This document shows positions 19,547 to 28,178 of a stretch of DNA of 64,000 nucleotides, piece by piece. Each line of letters begins with the position of its first letter. The stretch's first letter is position 1. Under the pieces are notes generated by a model. It had not been told where the DNA came from. It searched no databases and saw only the letters and a program-made list of their open reading frames with translations. The position numbers and the translations under genes were made by a program. Source of the stretch: Staphylococcus sp. NAM3COL9 (GTDB lineage Bacteria; Bacillota; Bacilli; Staphylococcales; Staphylococcaceae). Where the stretch lies: assembly GCF_001431205.1 (NCBI RefSeq), contig NZ_LGPC01000011.1:339271-403270 (forward strand). Direction: 5' to 3'.

Positions 19547-19577
19547 TTGCAATTTTTAATTTATCTGATAAGATAAT
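19547..19577 (+). promoter_or_regulatory. Probable promoter of the queuosine-precursor transporter
   Basis: TTGCAA (19547-19552) with GATAAT (19572-19577), 19 bases apart, immediately before the riboswitch aptamer. Spacing is slightly long. Confidence 0.4.
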
Positions 19578-19589
19578 TCAGTTGTTAAA

Positions 19590-19630
19590 TATGCGGTTTC
19601 TAAACACCCGCATCATCAAAATTTAGGAGG
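19590..19630 (+). promoter_or_regulatory. preQ1-I riboswitch
   Basis: ATGCGG (19591-19596) and CCGCAT form stem P1. The loop TTTCTAAACAC carries the CUAAA that pairs with UUUAG (19622-19626) in the A-rich tail, making the H-type pseudoknot of the class. GG-UUxCUA-ACACCC and the A-rich tail match the preQ1-I consensus. The pseudoknot runs straight into AGGAGG, so bound preQ1 should hide the ribosome-binding site. The downstream gene is a queuosine-precursor transporter, which independently fits. Confidence 0.88.
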
Positions 19631-19638
19631 AATTTAAA

Positions 19639-20343
19639 TTGTTTAATGAATTTTTTGGTGTGTTAACGTTTTTAATCACATTTTTATTATTAGTCGCAAT
19701 GTATCGTCTTTTTGGAAAACAAGGATTAATTGCATGGATTGCAATTGGTACAATTATCGCTAATATACAAGTAATAAAAACAGTAGATATTTTTACTATT
19801 TCTGCAACGTTAGGTAATGTAATGTTTGCATCGATATATTTAGCTACTGACATTTTGAATGAGATATATGGTAGGAAAATTGCAAAGCGTGCGGTTTGGT
19901 TAGGTTTTAGTTCAACGTTAGTCATGATTATTGTCATGCAACTATCGTTACACTTCAACCCATCTTCCGTGGACACTACTCAAGGTGCATTAGATACAAT
20001 ATTTAATCTTGTGCCTAGAATTGCATTAGGTTCTGTTATAGCATATATCATTGGACAGCATTTAGATGTACTGTTATTTTCATTGATTAAAAAGGTATTC
20101 AGTTCAGATAGAACATTTATTATTAGGACGTATGGAAGTACGATAATCAGTAATATTATAGATACAGCATTATTCGTAGCTATTGCGTTTTTAGGCACAA
20201 TGCCAAATGAAGCAGTATTTGAAATTTTTATAACAACTTACTTGTTAAAAATTATTTCTACAATATTTAACGTGCCGTTCGGTTATTGGGCGAAATCTAT
20301 GTATCGAAAAGGTAAAATACAGAAATTAGATGAAGGTTACTAA
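19639..20343 (+). CDS. Queuosine precursor transporter (YhhQ/QPTR family)
   Basis: Membrane transporter for a queuine precursor (preQ0/preQ1) used in tRNA modification. 234 residues with about six membrane segments and the family motif LATDILNEIYGRKIAKRAVW. The start is TTG, eight bases after AGGAGG; no in-frame ATG lies near. The preQ1 riboswitch in its leader agrees with the function. Transcription ends at a hairpin that lies partly inside the convergent hydrolase gene. Confidence 0.92.
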   Translation: MFNEFFGVLTFLITFLLLVAMYRLFGKQGLIAWIAIGTIIANIQVIKTVDIFTISATLGNVMFASIYLATDILNEIYGRKIAKRAVWLGFSSTLVMIIVMQLSLHFNPSSVDTTQGALDTIFNLVPRIALGSVIAYIIGQHLDVLLFSLIKKVFSSDRTFIIRTYGSTIISNIIDTALFVAIAFLGTMPNEAVFEIFITTYLLKIISTIFNVPFGYWAKSMYRKGKIQKLDEGY

Positions 20344-20385
20344 AAAACTCTGAAATTGGTTATATACCGATTTCAGAGTTTTTTT
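20343..20385. terminator. Bidirectional terminator
   Basis: AAAAACTCTGAAAT and ATTTCAGAGTTTTT flank a short loop; the T run is present on both strands. Its right arm (from 20368) lies inside the last codons of the convergent alpha/beta hydrolase. Confidence 0.85.
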
Positions 20386-20941
20386 GATTTAAAACAATAG
20401 TAATTTGCTCTCTTAAAAATTTAAATGTTTCATAACCGTCGCTAGCTAGAAAATGTCCTTGGTGAGGAATATGAATTGTTTGAGTTCCTAAAGCTTTAGA
20501 CAAGCGATCTGTTGCGCTAATATCAACAACAGGGTCATGATTACTACCGATAGTGATAATATGTTGAACATTAATGCGATTAAGCTGAACATTAGTTTGA
20601 TTGATATAACAATCTAATTCTGGTAAATTCTCTAATGTTTCAATAAAGCCCGAAATTAAAAATAGACCTTTTATATGTGGGCATTGAGAAAGCTGAGATA
20701 AATAATTAAGCACAGATACTACCCCAAGGCTATGAGCGACAATAATCGTTTCGGGATTTAATTTATCTGCCATACTATTGTGTAATGCTGTATACCATTG
20801 ATTTATATCTGGATCATTTGAATCTGGTAAATGTATAACTTCAACTTCATAATCAGAAGATTTCATTTTAGCAGCTAACCATTGAAACCAATGACTATCA
20901 GTATGTGCTTGGTAACCATGTATAATAAACATATTTTTCAA
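20360..20941 (-). CDS. RBBP9/YdeN-family alpha/beta hydrolase
   Basis: 193 residues of the serine-hydrolase RBBP9/YdeN family. The N terminus FIIHGYQAHTDSHWF holds the oxyanion region, IVAHSLGVVS the nucleophile serine, DPVV the acid and HIPHQGHFLASDG the histidine. Start is a TTG (20941), eight bases after AAAGG; an ATG three codons later is the alternative. Substrate unknown. Its last codons form part of a shared terminator. Confidence 0.88.
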   Translation of the reverse strand: MKNMFIIHGYQAHTDSHWFQWLAAKMKSSDYEVEVIHLPDSNDPDINQWYTALHNSMADKLNPETIIVAHSLGVVSVLNYLSQLSQCPHIKGLFLISGFIETLENLPELDCYINQTNVQLNRINVQHIITIGSNHDPVVDISATDRLSKALGTQTIHIPHQGHFLASDGYETFKFLREQITIVLNQKNSEIGI

Positions 20942-21106
20942 AGTATCAGACCTTTCTTGATCAATTCCGACTAATTAAGTATAAATTCAATATATATAGG
21001 ATACGAAAAATATATTGAATTTCCAACTGATATGATTAGCGTATATATAGTATAAAAGAAATAGTTTTGATAAGATTAGATTAACTTAAATAATGTAGGT
21101 GAATTT

Positions 21107-21514
21107 ATGGCTAAAATATATTTTGATGCGGCTACTGCCGGTAATCCAGGTGAAAGTGCTTGTGCAGTTGTCATAGTAACAGATAATGAACGGATTCAGT
21201 ATGATGCTAGTTTGGGTATAATGGATAATCATAGTGCTGAATGGGCCTCGTTGGTGTTTGCTTTAGAAAGTGCTGTGAAACACGAAGTGACGACGGCGAT
21301 AGTTTATACAGACTCAAAATTAATAGAAGATAGTTTGAATAAGGGACGCGTAAAAAATAATAAATTTAAACCTTATTACAGTGAAATGTTAAAATTAGAA
21401 CAACAGTTTGATTTACTTTTTGTAAGATGGATTCCTAGAAATCAAAATAAGGAAGCCAATCACCATGCTAAAAATGCGCTATATAAAATTACTCAATATA
21501 AAAAAGGCAAATAA
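21107..21514 (+). CDS. RNase HI-like protein with altered active site
   Basis: 135-residue RNase H fold (DUF/YpdQ-YpeP type). Three catalytic acids are present: D7 (YFDAATAGNPG), E45 (HSAEWASL) and D69 (VYTDSKL). The fourth, the Asp of the usual xADxLA block, is Asn118 (NKEANHHAKNAL). Some members of this subgroup are reported to lack RNase H activity, so annotation as an active ribonuclease is uncertain. It is single, between convergent genes. Confidence 0.85.
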   Translation: MAKIYFDAATAGNPGESACAVVIVTDNERIQYDASLGIMDNHSAEWASLVFALESAVKHEVTTAIVYTDSKLIEDSLNKGRVKNNKFKPYYSEMLKLEQQFDLLFVRWIPRNQNKEANHHAKNALYKITQYKKGK

Positions 21515-21519
21515 TATAA

Positions 21520-21566
21520 AAAAGTGGTTGCTAGCTTTCCAGATGGATTGCTAATAACCACTTTTA
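21520..21566. terminator. Bidirectional terminator between RNase H-like and exonuclease genes
   Basis: AAAAGTGGTT (21520-21529) pairs with AACCACTTTT (21556-21565), with an inner TAGC/GCTA stem. A and T runs flank both sides. Confidence 0.75.
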
Positions 21567-21575
21567 TTTGTAAGT

Positions 21576-22457
21576 TTAACTGAAATGCGTAGACAAGTAT
21601 TTTCCTGAAACATAGAGCTCATGTTCGTTACAGATATTTAATATCTTAGTGATATCTGCACCAAATTTCATATCTTGTAATAACGTTGTTGTATCTAAAG
21701 GTACTTCAGTATGAATTTTAGCTAAAGACTTGGAAACCTTTAAGTTTTGCATATTATTATTTATTTTATTCTGTTGGCCAGGTGTTAATTCATCTATTGC
21801 ATCAACGACAGAGTCTACAGAACCATAATTTTGAATAAGTTTAATTGCCGTTTTTTCTCCTATGCCTTTTACGCCAGGATAACCATCTGCACTATCCCCC
21901 ATAAATGCTTTTACATCAATGAGTTGTAGAGGATTCAGACCATATTCACTTTGAAATCTATCAAGTGTATAGCGATTATAAATGCTGAATCCTTTTTTAG
22001 TTAACCAAATTTCTACATTGGGATTGATACATTGTAGTATATCTTTATCACCAGTTACTACATAAATTTGATTTTCGTCAGAATATTGATGTGCTAGCGT
22101 TCCAATAACATCATCAGCTTCATAGTTCTGAACGCCAATATTAACAAAACCAAATTGATTGGAGACCTCTTTCACATAATCAAATTGAGGAATAAGTTCT
22201 TCAGGTGGCGCTGGTCTATTTTGTTTATATCCGTCAAACATATCATTTCTGAAAGTGGATTTCCCCATATCCCAACATACAGCTACATGTGTTGGCTGTA
22301 TGTCATTGATTGCACTAAACACGTGACGCACAAATCCTTGTATACCATTTGTAGGAGTACCCGAAGAATTGCGCATAAATTGTTTGTGAAGACTTGTAGC
22401 ATAAAAATGGCGGAATAATAAAGCCATGCCATCTATCAGTAATATTTTATTAGACAT
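21576..22457 (-). CDS. 5'-3' exonuclease (PolA N-domain-like, YpcP)
   Basis: 293-residue FEN-type nuclease that resembles the N-terminal exonuclease of DNA polymerase I. Seen: LLIDGMALLFRHFYA, the metal-binding YEADDVIGTLAH, VVTGDKDILQC, KAFMGDSADGYPGVKGIGEK (helix-hairpin-helix) and TAIKLIQNYGS. Such proteins remove RNA primers or flaps. It starts 20 bases after the dynamin gene's stop, so the two may be co-transcribed. Confidence 0.93.
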   Translation of the reverse strand: MSNKILLIDGMALLFRHFYATSLHKQFMRNSSGTPTNGIQGFVRHVFSAINDIQPTHVAVCWDMGKSTFRNDMFDGYKQNRPAPPEELIPQFDYVKEVSNQFGFVNIGVQNYEADDVIGTLAHQYSDENQIYVVTGDKDILQCINPNVEIWLTKKGFSIYNRYTLDRFQSEYGLNPLQLIDVKAFMGDSADGYPGVKGIGEKTAIKLIQNYGSVDSVVDAIDELTPGQQNKINNNMQNLKVSKSLAKIHTEVPLDTTTLLQDMKFGADITKILNICNEHELYVSGKYLSTHFS

Positions 22458-22477
22458 TTTGTGTACCTCTTTCTTAT

Positions 22478-25400
22478 TTACAATAACTCTTTTAATTTTG
22501 CGTTCGTTTCTTGCAATTGTTGAATTAATGCATCATCGATTTCAAATGATAATAATTCTTTGATTTGACGATGAATATCACTTTCAAATTGTTTGAATTT
22601 TGTCTCAGCATTTTCGTCCATAACTAAGACGATTTCATTGAGGGCTTTTCTAAGATCGGCAATACAAGGAGCAAGCAATTTGATTGTTTCTTGTGTGATT
22701 TGTTCTTGTAATTCACCTTGTGTTTTAGATTGTAGGATATTCTTTTTAGAAAGTCCCTTAGGTAATGCATCAATCATAAGACTTAGCTCAACTTTTAAAT
22801 AAGGTTCATCTAATTCAATATTATTTTTATCAAATTCTGGTTCAATAAATACGTGCAATTGTTCAAGTTTTTGTTTCAATGGTGCAATTTCATTATGCAA
22901 TTGTTCGTGGAAATATTTTTTGACACGTTCAACAAGTAAGGACTGCTCCAAGTAAAGGCGTTGATGAATTTGATCTAAATAAATTTTCGTAGATAGTCGT
23001 TTTTCTTCGTTGAAATTACTGTTTTTTGTCATTTGTCCATTATAAATAGATTTGACTTCATCTTGTAATTGTAATTTCAAGCGTTCATTTAAATGATAGA
23101 TTTGGTCCTCTACTTCGTTTGAAGCACGTTGTTCTGCAGTTTGCAATATATTATAACTTAACACTGTTGACTGTTCATAATTTTTTAGTTTTTGTTTACG
23201 TTGTTCAATTTGAGCTTTATTGTTCATTGTTTCTTCAATCATTTGCTCAAATGCTTCAGAAATATGTGCGAGTTGTTTTAACAATTGTTGTTGAAGTATA
23301 TATTTAGATTCAACTTGAGTGAAATGTTGAATACTCTCCTGTAGTTTATCGATACCTTTATCGCTAGACTTAAGCGCCTCTCTACTAGAAACAGCAAAAA
23401 TGTCTGAATCCATGTTGACTTGAGTTAAAGCATCACCAACATATTCTATCACAGCATTTAAATCTTCGTCAGTTTCAGCTAAGTCGGTCGCATTTATAAT
23501 CATTTTGAAAGCTTGATTTTCATTTAACTGATTCATTTTTTTCATATGTTCAATAAAGCGTTTGTCATTATTTGTAAACGAATGATTAAAATAACTAACA
23601 TATAAGATTAAATCTGAAGATGTCAATATTTTTTCGGTTTCGTTCGTATGACGTTGATTGTTAGAATGTAAACCTAAAGAATCAACGATGATTTTATCTT
23701 TTAACCATTCTATTGGTAGTTTAAAATGTACTGTATTTACAAACGTTGCATACTCATCTTCTGCACTCCACTTTTTAATGTCATCTTGCAAAATAGTGTG
23801 TGTTTGCCCTTTTTCTAACATATGTTTATACATACTGTAATGTTTTTCAACTGCGTTCACAAAAGCTAATTTATTTTTTTCCAAAGTTGCTTTGATTTTA
23901 TCTGTATTTTTACTTAAAAACGTATCAATACTATCAAAAGTTTTATTTTCAATTTCGAAAACTTGATTTAACTCATCTAAAAGTTGCTCAGATGATTTAA
24001 GTGTAATCTGACTTTCATGTCCATAAGTTAATTCAGTCATTGCTGCAGTGGTTGGATTAGGTGAACTGACTAAGTGTGAACCGCCTAATAGTGCATTAAT
24101 CAAACTACTCTTACCTGCACTAAATGTGCCAAAGACCCCTATTTTCACAACTTTATTTTCTAATCGAGTTAACGTATCTTCAATGTCTTGTTTCGTTTGT
24201 TCGAATAAAGGTATATCTTGAATTAATTCAAGTGCATTTTTGATTGTTTGTGTATTATCTTGATTATCGTAATGTGTTGCAACTGTATTTCTTTTACTTA
24301 TTCTCACAGTATCATTATTGTCTTGCGCTGTGTATTTGATTTCTGTTCTATCTATTAATTTATCTAAGGAATCATCCATATGTATGTAGTAATGCATATA
24401 GTTTTGTGTTTCCAGAGACTCTCTCAAATTACGCATTTCCATAAATCTTCCATAATCATTATAATCGTCTTCTTGTTCTGTACCAATATCATTTGCTTGT
24501 GAATGGTTAATAGCTTTTTTAAATAATGGGTCAGATTCTTTTGCAATGAATTTTTTGAGTGAAGCCATCAAATCATCTGCGAATGTTAAAACATATTGAT
24601 TACTAATGGTTATTTGCATTTGATACAAATCAGTTATGAGTTCTGGGGGTATTGTATAATGCTGATTAAGAATGTCATCATTTACCTCTGAAGAATTTAT
24701 AAATCGTGTTAAAAATGACATATCTTCTCTTAATGGTTGTCTGACTTCTTGATTAATTTTATCTTGGAGTTGTTCAACAACTGCTGCCAGTCTCTTTTGC
24801 TGTTCTTCGAATGTTTTTTGTTTTTTATTAAATAAACCGCCGACTTTAAAGTCTTTCGTACGGCTTTCTAAATAAATTTTAATTTTTTCTCTAGTATCAT
24901 GCGTCATGATATATGCATTATCTAAAATGTCTTTACGTTTTTGCTTTAAAAAGTCATGTAATTCCTCAGGGTTATTTAATAACTTGGCTTCTTCACTGAC
25001 CTCTTGATTTTGTTGGAAATTGAGATAAGCTTGATCAAAATCCGCTTCGAAAATATCAAGTTGTTCTAAAATATCTTGAATTTCATATTGAACATAAGAT
25101 AATTGTTCATCAGTAATAAATTTAACAATTCGTTCCACGTAATCCTCGATAGATTCTCTATGGGTATCTTTTTCAATCAAATAATTAGAAAGCGCGTCAA
25201 TTTGATTATATTCATGATCATATTTTGAAACATAAAATATTTGATCTAATTCAATTTCCCACTCATCGATTGATTTCTCTACGCGATTTTTAAATGTCTC
25301 GAAAGTAATTTCTTCTTCGCTATGTTTATCTATTTGATTAATTACAAATACCACGGGAACACTTGCTGCATTTAATTGTTTCATAAATTGGAAATTTAAA

Positions 25401-25918
25401 GCTGACTGCACGTGGTTATAATCTACTGTATAAAAAAGTACATTACTCGTATACATAAACTCCTCTGTGCTTGATTGATGTGTTGCAACATTAGAGTCTA
25501 CACCAGGTGTATCTTGTAACGTGAAACCTTTTTTAAATTTGTCTGATGGAAATTTAATTTCAACAGATTCTACATCTATGTTTTCACGATTCATTTGTTT
25601 AACTTCATCGTAATTATTTAATAATGTATATTGTTGATTACTCAAGTTTGCAATAATTCCTGGCTCATCTGTCACAGAAACAATAGCTGTATTACTTGTT
25701 GTTGGTACAGGTGAACTTGGCAAAATACTTTCTTCTAAGAGTAAATTAATTAATGTAGATTTACCTGCTGAAAAGTGACCTACAAAAGTTGCAGTGTATT
25801 GTTCTAAGTATACCTTTTTAATAACTTGATTGATGATGTGGACAAGTCGTCCATTATTTGATTTTTCAACTTCTTTTTTTAGTTTATATAAAATATCGAG
25901 TTGCTCAGTATTAGACAT
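22478..25918 (-). CDS. Double dynamin-like GTPase (DynA type)
   Basis: 1146 residues with two complete dynamin-like modules in one chain, as in B. subtilis DynA. Module 1 has its P-loop GHFSAGKSTLINLL (~43-56), a DTPGVD switch and the NQIDKH motif. Module 2 has GTFSAGKSSLINALLG (~605-620), VDSLGLHS in place of DxPG, and NATDLAE. Long coiled-coil stalks follow each (~270-400 and ~880-1050). Bacterial DynA binds and fuses membranes and helps membranes recover from pores or phage damage. The staphylococcal role is inferred. Confidence 0.93.
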   Translation of the reverse strand: MSNTEQLDILYKLKKEVEKSNNGRLVHIINQVIKKVYLEQYTATFVGHFSAGKSTLINLLLEESILPSSPVPTTSNTAIVSVTDEPGIIANLSNQQYTLLNNYDEVKQMNRENIDVESVEIKFPSDKFKKGFTLQDTPGVDSNVATHQSSTEEFMYTSNVLFYTVDYNHVQSALNFQFMKQLNAASVPVVFVINQIDKHSEEEITFETFKNRVEKSIDEWEIELDQIFYVSKYDHEYNQIDALSNYLIEKDTHRESIEDYVERIVKFITDEQLSYVQYEIQDILEQLDIFEADFDQAYLNFQQNQEVSEEAKLLNNPEELHDFLKQKRKDILDNAYIMTHDTREKIKIYLESRTKDFKVGGLFNKKQKTFEEQQKRLAAVVEQLQDKINQEVRQPLREDMSFLTRFINSSEVNDDILNQHYTIPPELITDLYQMQITISNQYVLTFADDLMASLKKFIAKESDPLFKKAINHSQANDIGTEQEDDYNDYGRFMEMRNLRESLETQNYMHYYIHMDDSLDKLIDRTEIKYTAQDNNDTVRISKRNTVATHYDNQDNTQTIKNALELIQDIPLFEQTKQDIEDTLTRLENKVVKIGVFGTFSAGKSSLINALLGGSHLVSSPNPTTAAMTELTYGHESQITLKSSEQLLDELNQVFEIENKTFDSIDTFLSKNTDKIKATLEKNKLAFVNAVEKHYSMYKHMLEKGQTHTILQDDIKKWSAEDEYATFVNTVHFKLPIEWLKDKIIVDSLGLHSNNQRHTNETEKILTSSDLILYVSYFNHSFTNNDKRFIEHMKKMNQLNENQAFKMIINATDLAETDEDLNAVIEYVGDALTQVNMDSDIFAVSSREALKSSDKGIDKLQESIQHFTQVESKYILQQQLLKQLAHISEAFEQMIEETMNNKAQIEQRKQKLKNYEQSTVLSYNILQTAEQRASNEVEDQIYHLNERLKLQLQDEVKSIYNGQMTKNSNFNEEKRLSTKIYLDQIHQRLYLEQSLLVERVKKYFHEQLHNEIAPLKQKLEQLHVFIEPEFDKNNIELDEPYLKVELSLMIDALPKGLSKKNILQSKTQGELQEQITQETIKLLAPCIADLRKALNEIVLVMDENAETKFKQFESDIHRQIKELLSFEIDDALIQQLQETNAKLKELL

Positions 25919-26245
25919 TATATGTATCCCCTTTGATTACTTGTATGTAATTAATCTTATTGTATAATAAATTATTGTTTGGCTAAAGGTAGTAAGTGAA
26001 ATTAAATTTCTTTTAGTCACGTATAAATGTAAATTATATTATGCACATAGTGTAATCTGATGACTTAAACTGATTATTGAAAAATGTTGTTAAGATATAA
26101 AACGAGCGTAATAAAAAAGTCACTCCAAATAAAATTGGAATGACAACAGTATAAGATAGTTTATAATGAACTAATCTATATATGCTTTTGTATTGATAAT
26201 CTGTCTATTATTTTACTTACAGCATTTATATATACTCACTTATTA
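25919..26245. other. Gene-free stretch with one terminator
   Basis: Upstream region of the dynamin gene and downstream region of the NAD(P)-binding gene. It is AT-rich and holds one clear hairpin (26118-26144). No ORF or further structure was seen. Confidence 0.6.
26112..26144 (-). terminator. Terminator of the NmrA-like gene
   Basis: On the minus strand GTCATTCCAA pairs with TTGGAGTGAC and is followed by TTTTTTA, about 100 bases past the stop. Confidence 0.7.
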
Positions 26246-26881
26246 TTAACTTCCTTTAGGTTTACTATAATCTGTATTTGGCTTATTGATACCAATGTTT
26301 TCTTTTAAATAAAGGCTTGGGTCTTTAGCGATTTTAACAATGACAGCGGCTATACTTTTTCTAGATACTTCTGTACCTTTAAATGACTCGCTTTTTTGAG
26401 TAATTTCATAATCAATCTCGTTTGTATGTGTCAACCATGCTGGTCTGAAAATAGTATAGTCTAGCCCTGAATTTTCAATAATGTCAGCTGCTTCTTTATA
26501 TACAGGTAGTCTATCACCTATTTGTTGTTGAACCCATTTCCCAAAATCTCCTGGCACCTCATTATATATACCTAAAGAAGTTACGAAGATTAAACGTTTC
26601 ACGTCATTTGTTTGCATTGCTTTTACAATAGTCGTTGCTTCTTTATCAAGGTCACCTGATAAAGAAGCTATGACGATATCTACATCGTCCATTGCACTAT
26701 TAACATCATTAAAGTCAGTAGCGTCACCTTCTCGCACACGAATTCTATCTGATGCAAAGTCAGGTAATCTATTCGCATCTCTTAAAAATAATCTTAAGGT
26801 ATAGGATGTGTTTTCTAAAAAAGAATTAATAGCTGCTTTAGAAATTGCACCATTTGCCCCTAGAATTAATACTCTTGTCAT
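26246..26881 (-). CDS. NAD(P)-binding Rossmann protein (NmrA/SDR a5-like)
   Basis: 211 residues with LILGANGAISKAAINSFL as the dinucleotide loop, VREGDATDFNDVNSAMDDVD, then IFVTSLGIYNEVPGD and DYTIFRPAWLT. Atypical short-chain family with no clear catalytic Tyr-Lys pair, typical of NmrA-like sugar-epimerase/flavin-reductase-like proteins. Monocistronic. Function unknown. Confidence 0.85.
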   Translation of the reverse strand: MTRVLILGANGAISKAAINSFLENTSYTLRLFLRDANRLPDFASDRIRVREGDATDFNDVNSAMDDVDIVIASLSGDLDKEATTIVKAMQTNDVKRLIFVTSLGIYNEVPGDFGKWVQQQIGDRLPVYKEAADIIENSGLDYTIFRPAWLTHTNEIDYEITQKSESFKGTEVSRKSIAAVIVKIAKDPSLYLKENIGINKPNTDYSKPKGS

Positions 26882-27234
26882 CCAATCACTCCAATATCAT
26901 TTTATCGTTCCAACCATGTTGCTATATACTAAAAAATCTTTTTTACGTCTCTTTTCATCTCCAAAGTCTGAAATACGATTGTTACATATAATCAGTTTAT
27001 ACTCACAGTACTATAGTTAACCTCTTTATACTCATATTAAACTTAAAACATATTCGATTACTATAATGTATTTATGTTTAACCACCGTAACTGTATTGGC
27101 AATATGGACCATAGCACATATATCATTAATGTATTGAATTGAAAAATCCCTAGATACGTTAAACAGTTATTAAGTATCAGCTTAATACACTTTTCAATAT
27201 CTAGAGATTTAATTTTAATGATAAACTTTAATTG
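26882..27234. other. Gene-free stretch between NmrA-like gene and rarD
   Basis: AT-rich; contains the rarD terminator (27145-27213) and the upstream region of no plus-strand gene. Nothing else supportable. Confidence 0.6.
27143..27213 (-). terminator. Two-tier terminator of rarD
   Basis: AAATCCCTAGATA (27145-27157) pairs with TATCTAGAGATTT around a large loop that has its own stem (TATTAAG/CTTAATA). On the minus strand it ends in GATTTTTC. Confidence 0.65.
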
Positions 27235-28149
27235 TTAACGAATTAAAGGGTTTTTATCTTTCTTAATTTTAAAGTACTGTGAAATGCTATAGACGATAAT
27301 ACCAATCCATATAAATATGAACGTTACTAACTGGTCAACATTAAATGGTTCTTTAAATAAGAATATCCCTAATATAAACATCAATGTTGGAGCGACGTAT
27401 TGTATGAAACCGGTTAATGACAATGGAATTCTACGTGCGCCTGCTGAAAATAGGATTAGCGGAATCGCTGTAATCGCTCCTGAGAATAATAGCCAAAATG
27501 ATGAACTATTGACTCCTAGGGAAGAACTCCCTTGTTGCCATATATACCATAGATATATAAAGCCTGCTGGAGCAGTAGCGATACATTCTATAGTGATACT
27601 ACTAATGGCATCTATCGGCACTAGTTTTTTAATTAATCCGTATAAGCCAAAAGAACTTGCTAATAATAATGAGATGCCTGGGAATACGCCCATTTTCAAT
27701 GTCATATAGAGCACACCTACAACTGCTAAGGCAATTGCAATCCACTCTAATTTATTAAAACGTTCTTTCAAGAAGATAAGTGCGAGTATTATACTTACAA
27801 GAGGATTAATATAATATCCTAAACTAGTTTGCAGTACATGACCATTTGCTACAGCCCATATGAATGTGCCCCAGTTAATTGTAATTACATAACCAGCTGC
27901 AATAATAGCAATGAGTTGGATTGGATTTGTAAAGAGTTGATGAACATCTCGTTTAAAGGGTCCAGTATTTTTAGTGAACACTACAACAAATAGCATAAAT
28001 ATCATAGAAAGTACAATTCTATATGCTAAAATTTCAAATGCGCCTAATTCTCTAATTAAATCCCAATATATGGGTAGAACACCCCATAATATATAAGCAC
28101 CGAAAGCGAATACGATACCTTTTTTAAATTCAGTGTTCAAAAGATACAC
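27235..28149 (-). CDS. rarD: EamA/RarD-family transporter
   Basis: 304-residue membrane protein with ten predicted spans in two EamA repeats. N terminus KGIVFAFGAYILWGVLPIYW and later GYYINPLVSIILALIFLKER are typical of RarD. The family exports metabolites; chloramphenicol sensitivity was linked to RarD in other bacteria, but the substrate here is not known. It starts 29 bases after the stop of the upstream methyltransferase gene. Confidence 0.9.
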   Translation of the reverse strand: MYLLNTEFKKGIVFAFGAYILWGVLPIYWDLIRELGAFEILAYRIVLSMIFMLFVVVFTKNTGPFKRDVHQLFTNPIQLIAIIAAGYVITINWGTFIWAVANGHVLQTSLGYYINPLVSIILALIFLKERFNKLEWIAIALAVVGVLYMTLKMGVFPGISLLLASSFGLYGLIKKLVPIDAISSITIECIATAPAGFIYLWYIWQQGSSSLGVNSSSFWLLFSGAITAIPLILFSAGARRIPLSLTGFIQYVAPTLMFILGIFLFKEPFNVDQLVTFIFIWIGIIVYSISQYFKIKKDKNPLIR

Positions 28150-28178
28150 CCCTTTCTACTTTTTCAATCTATTAAATT

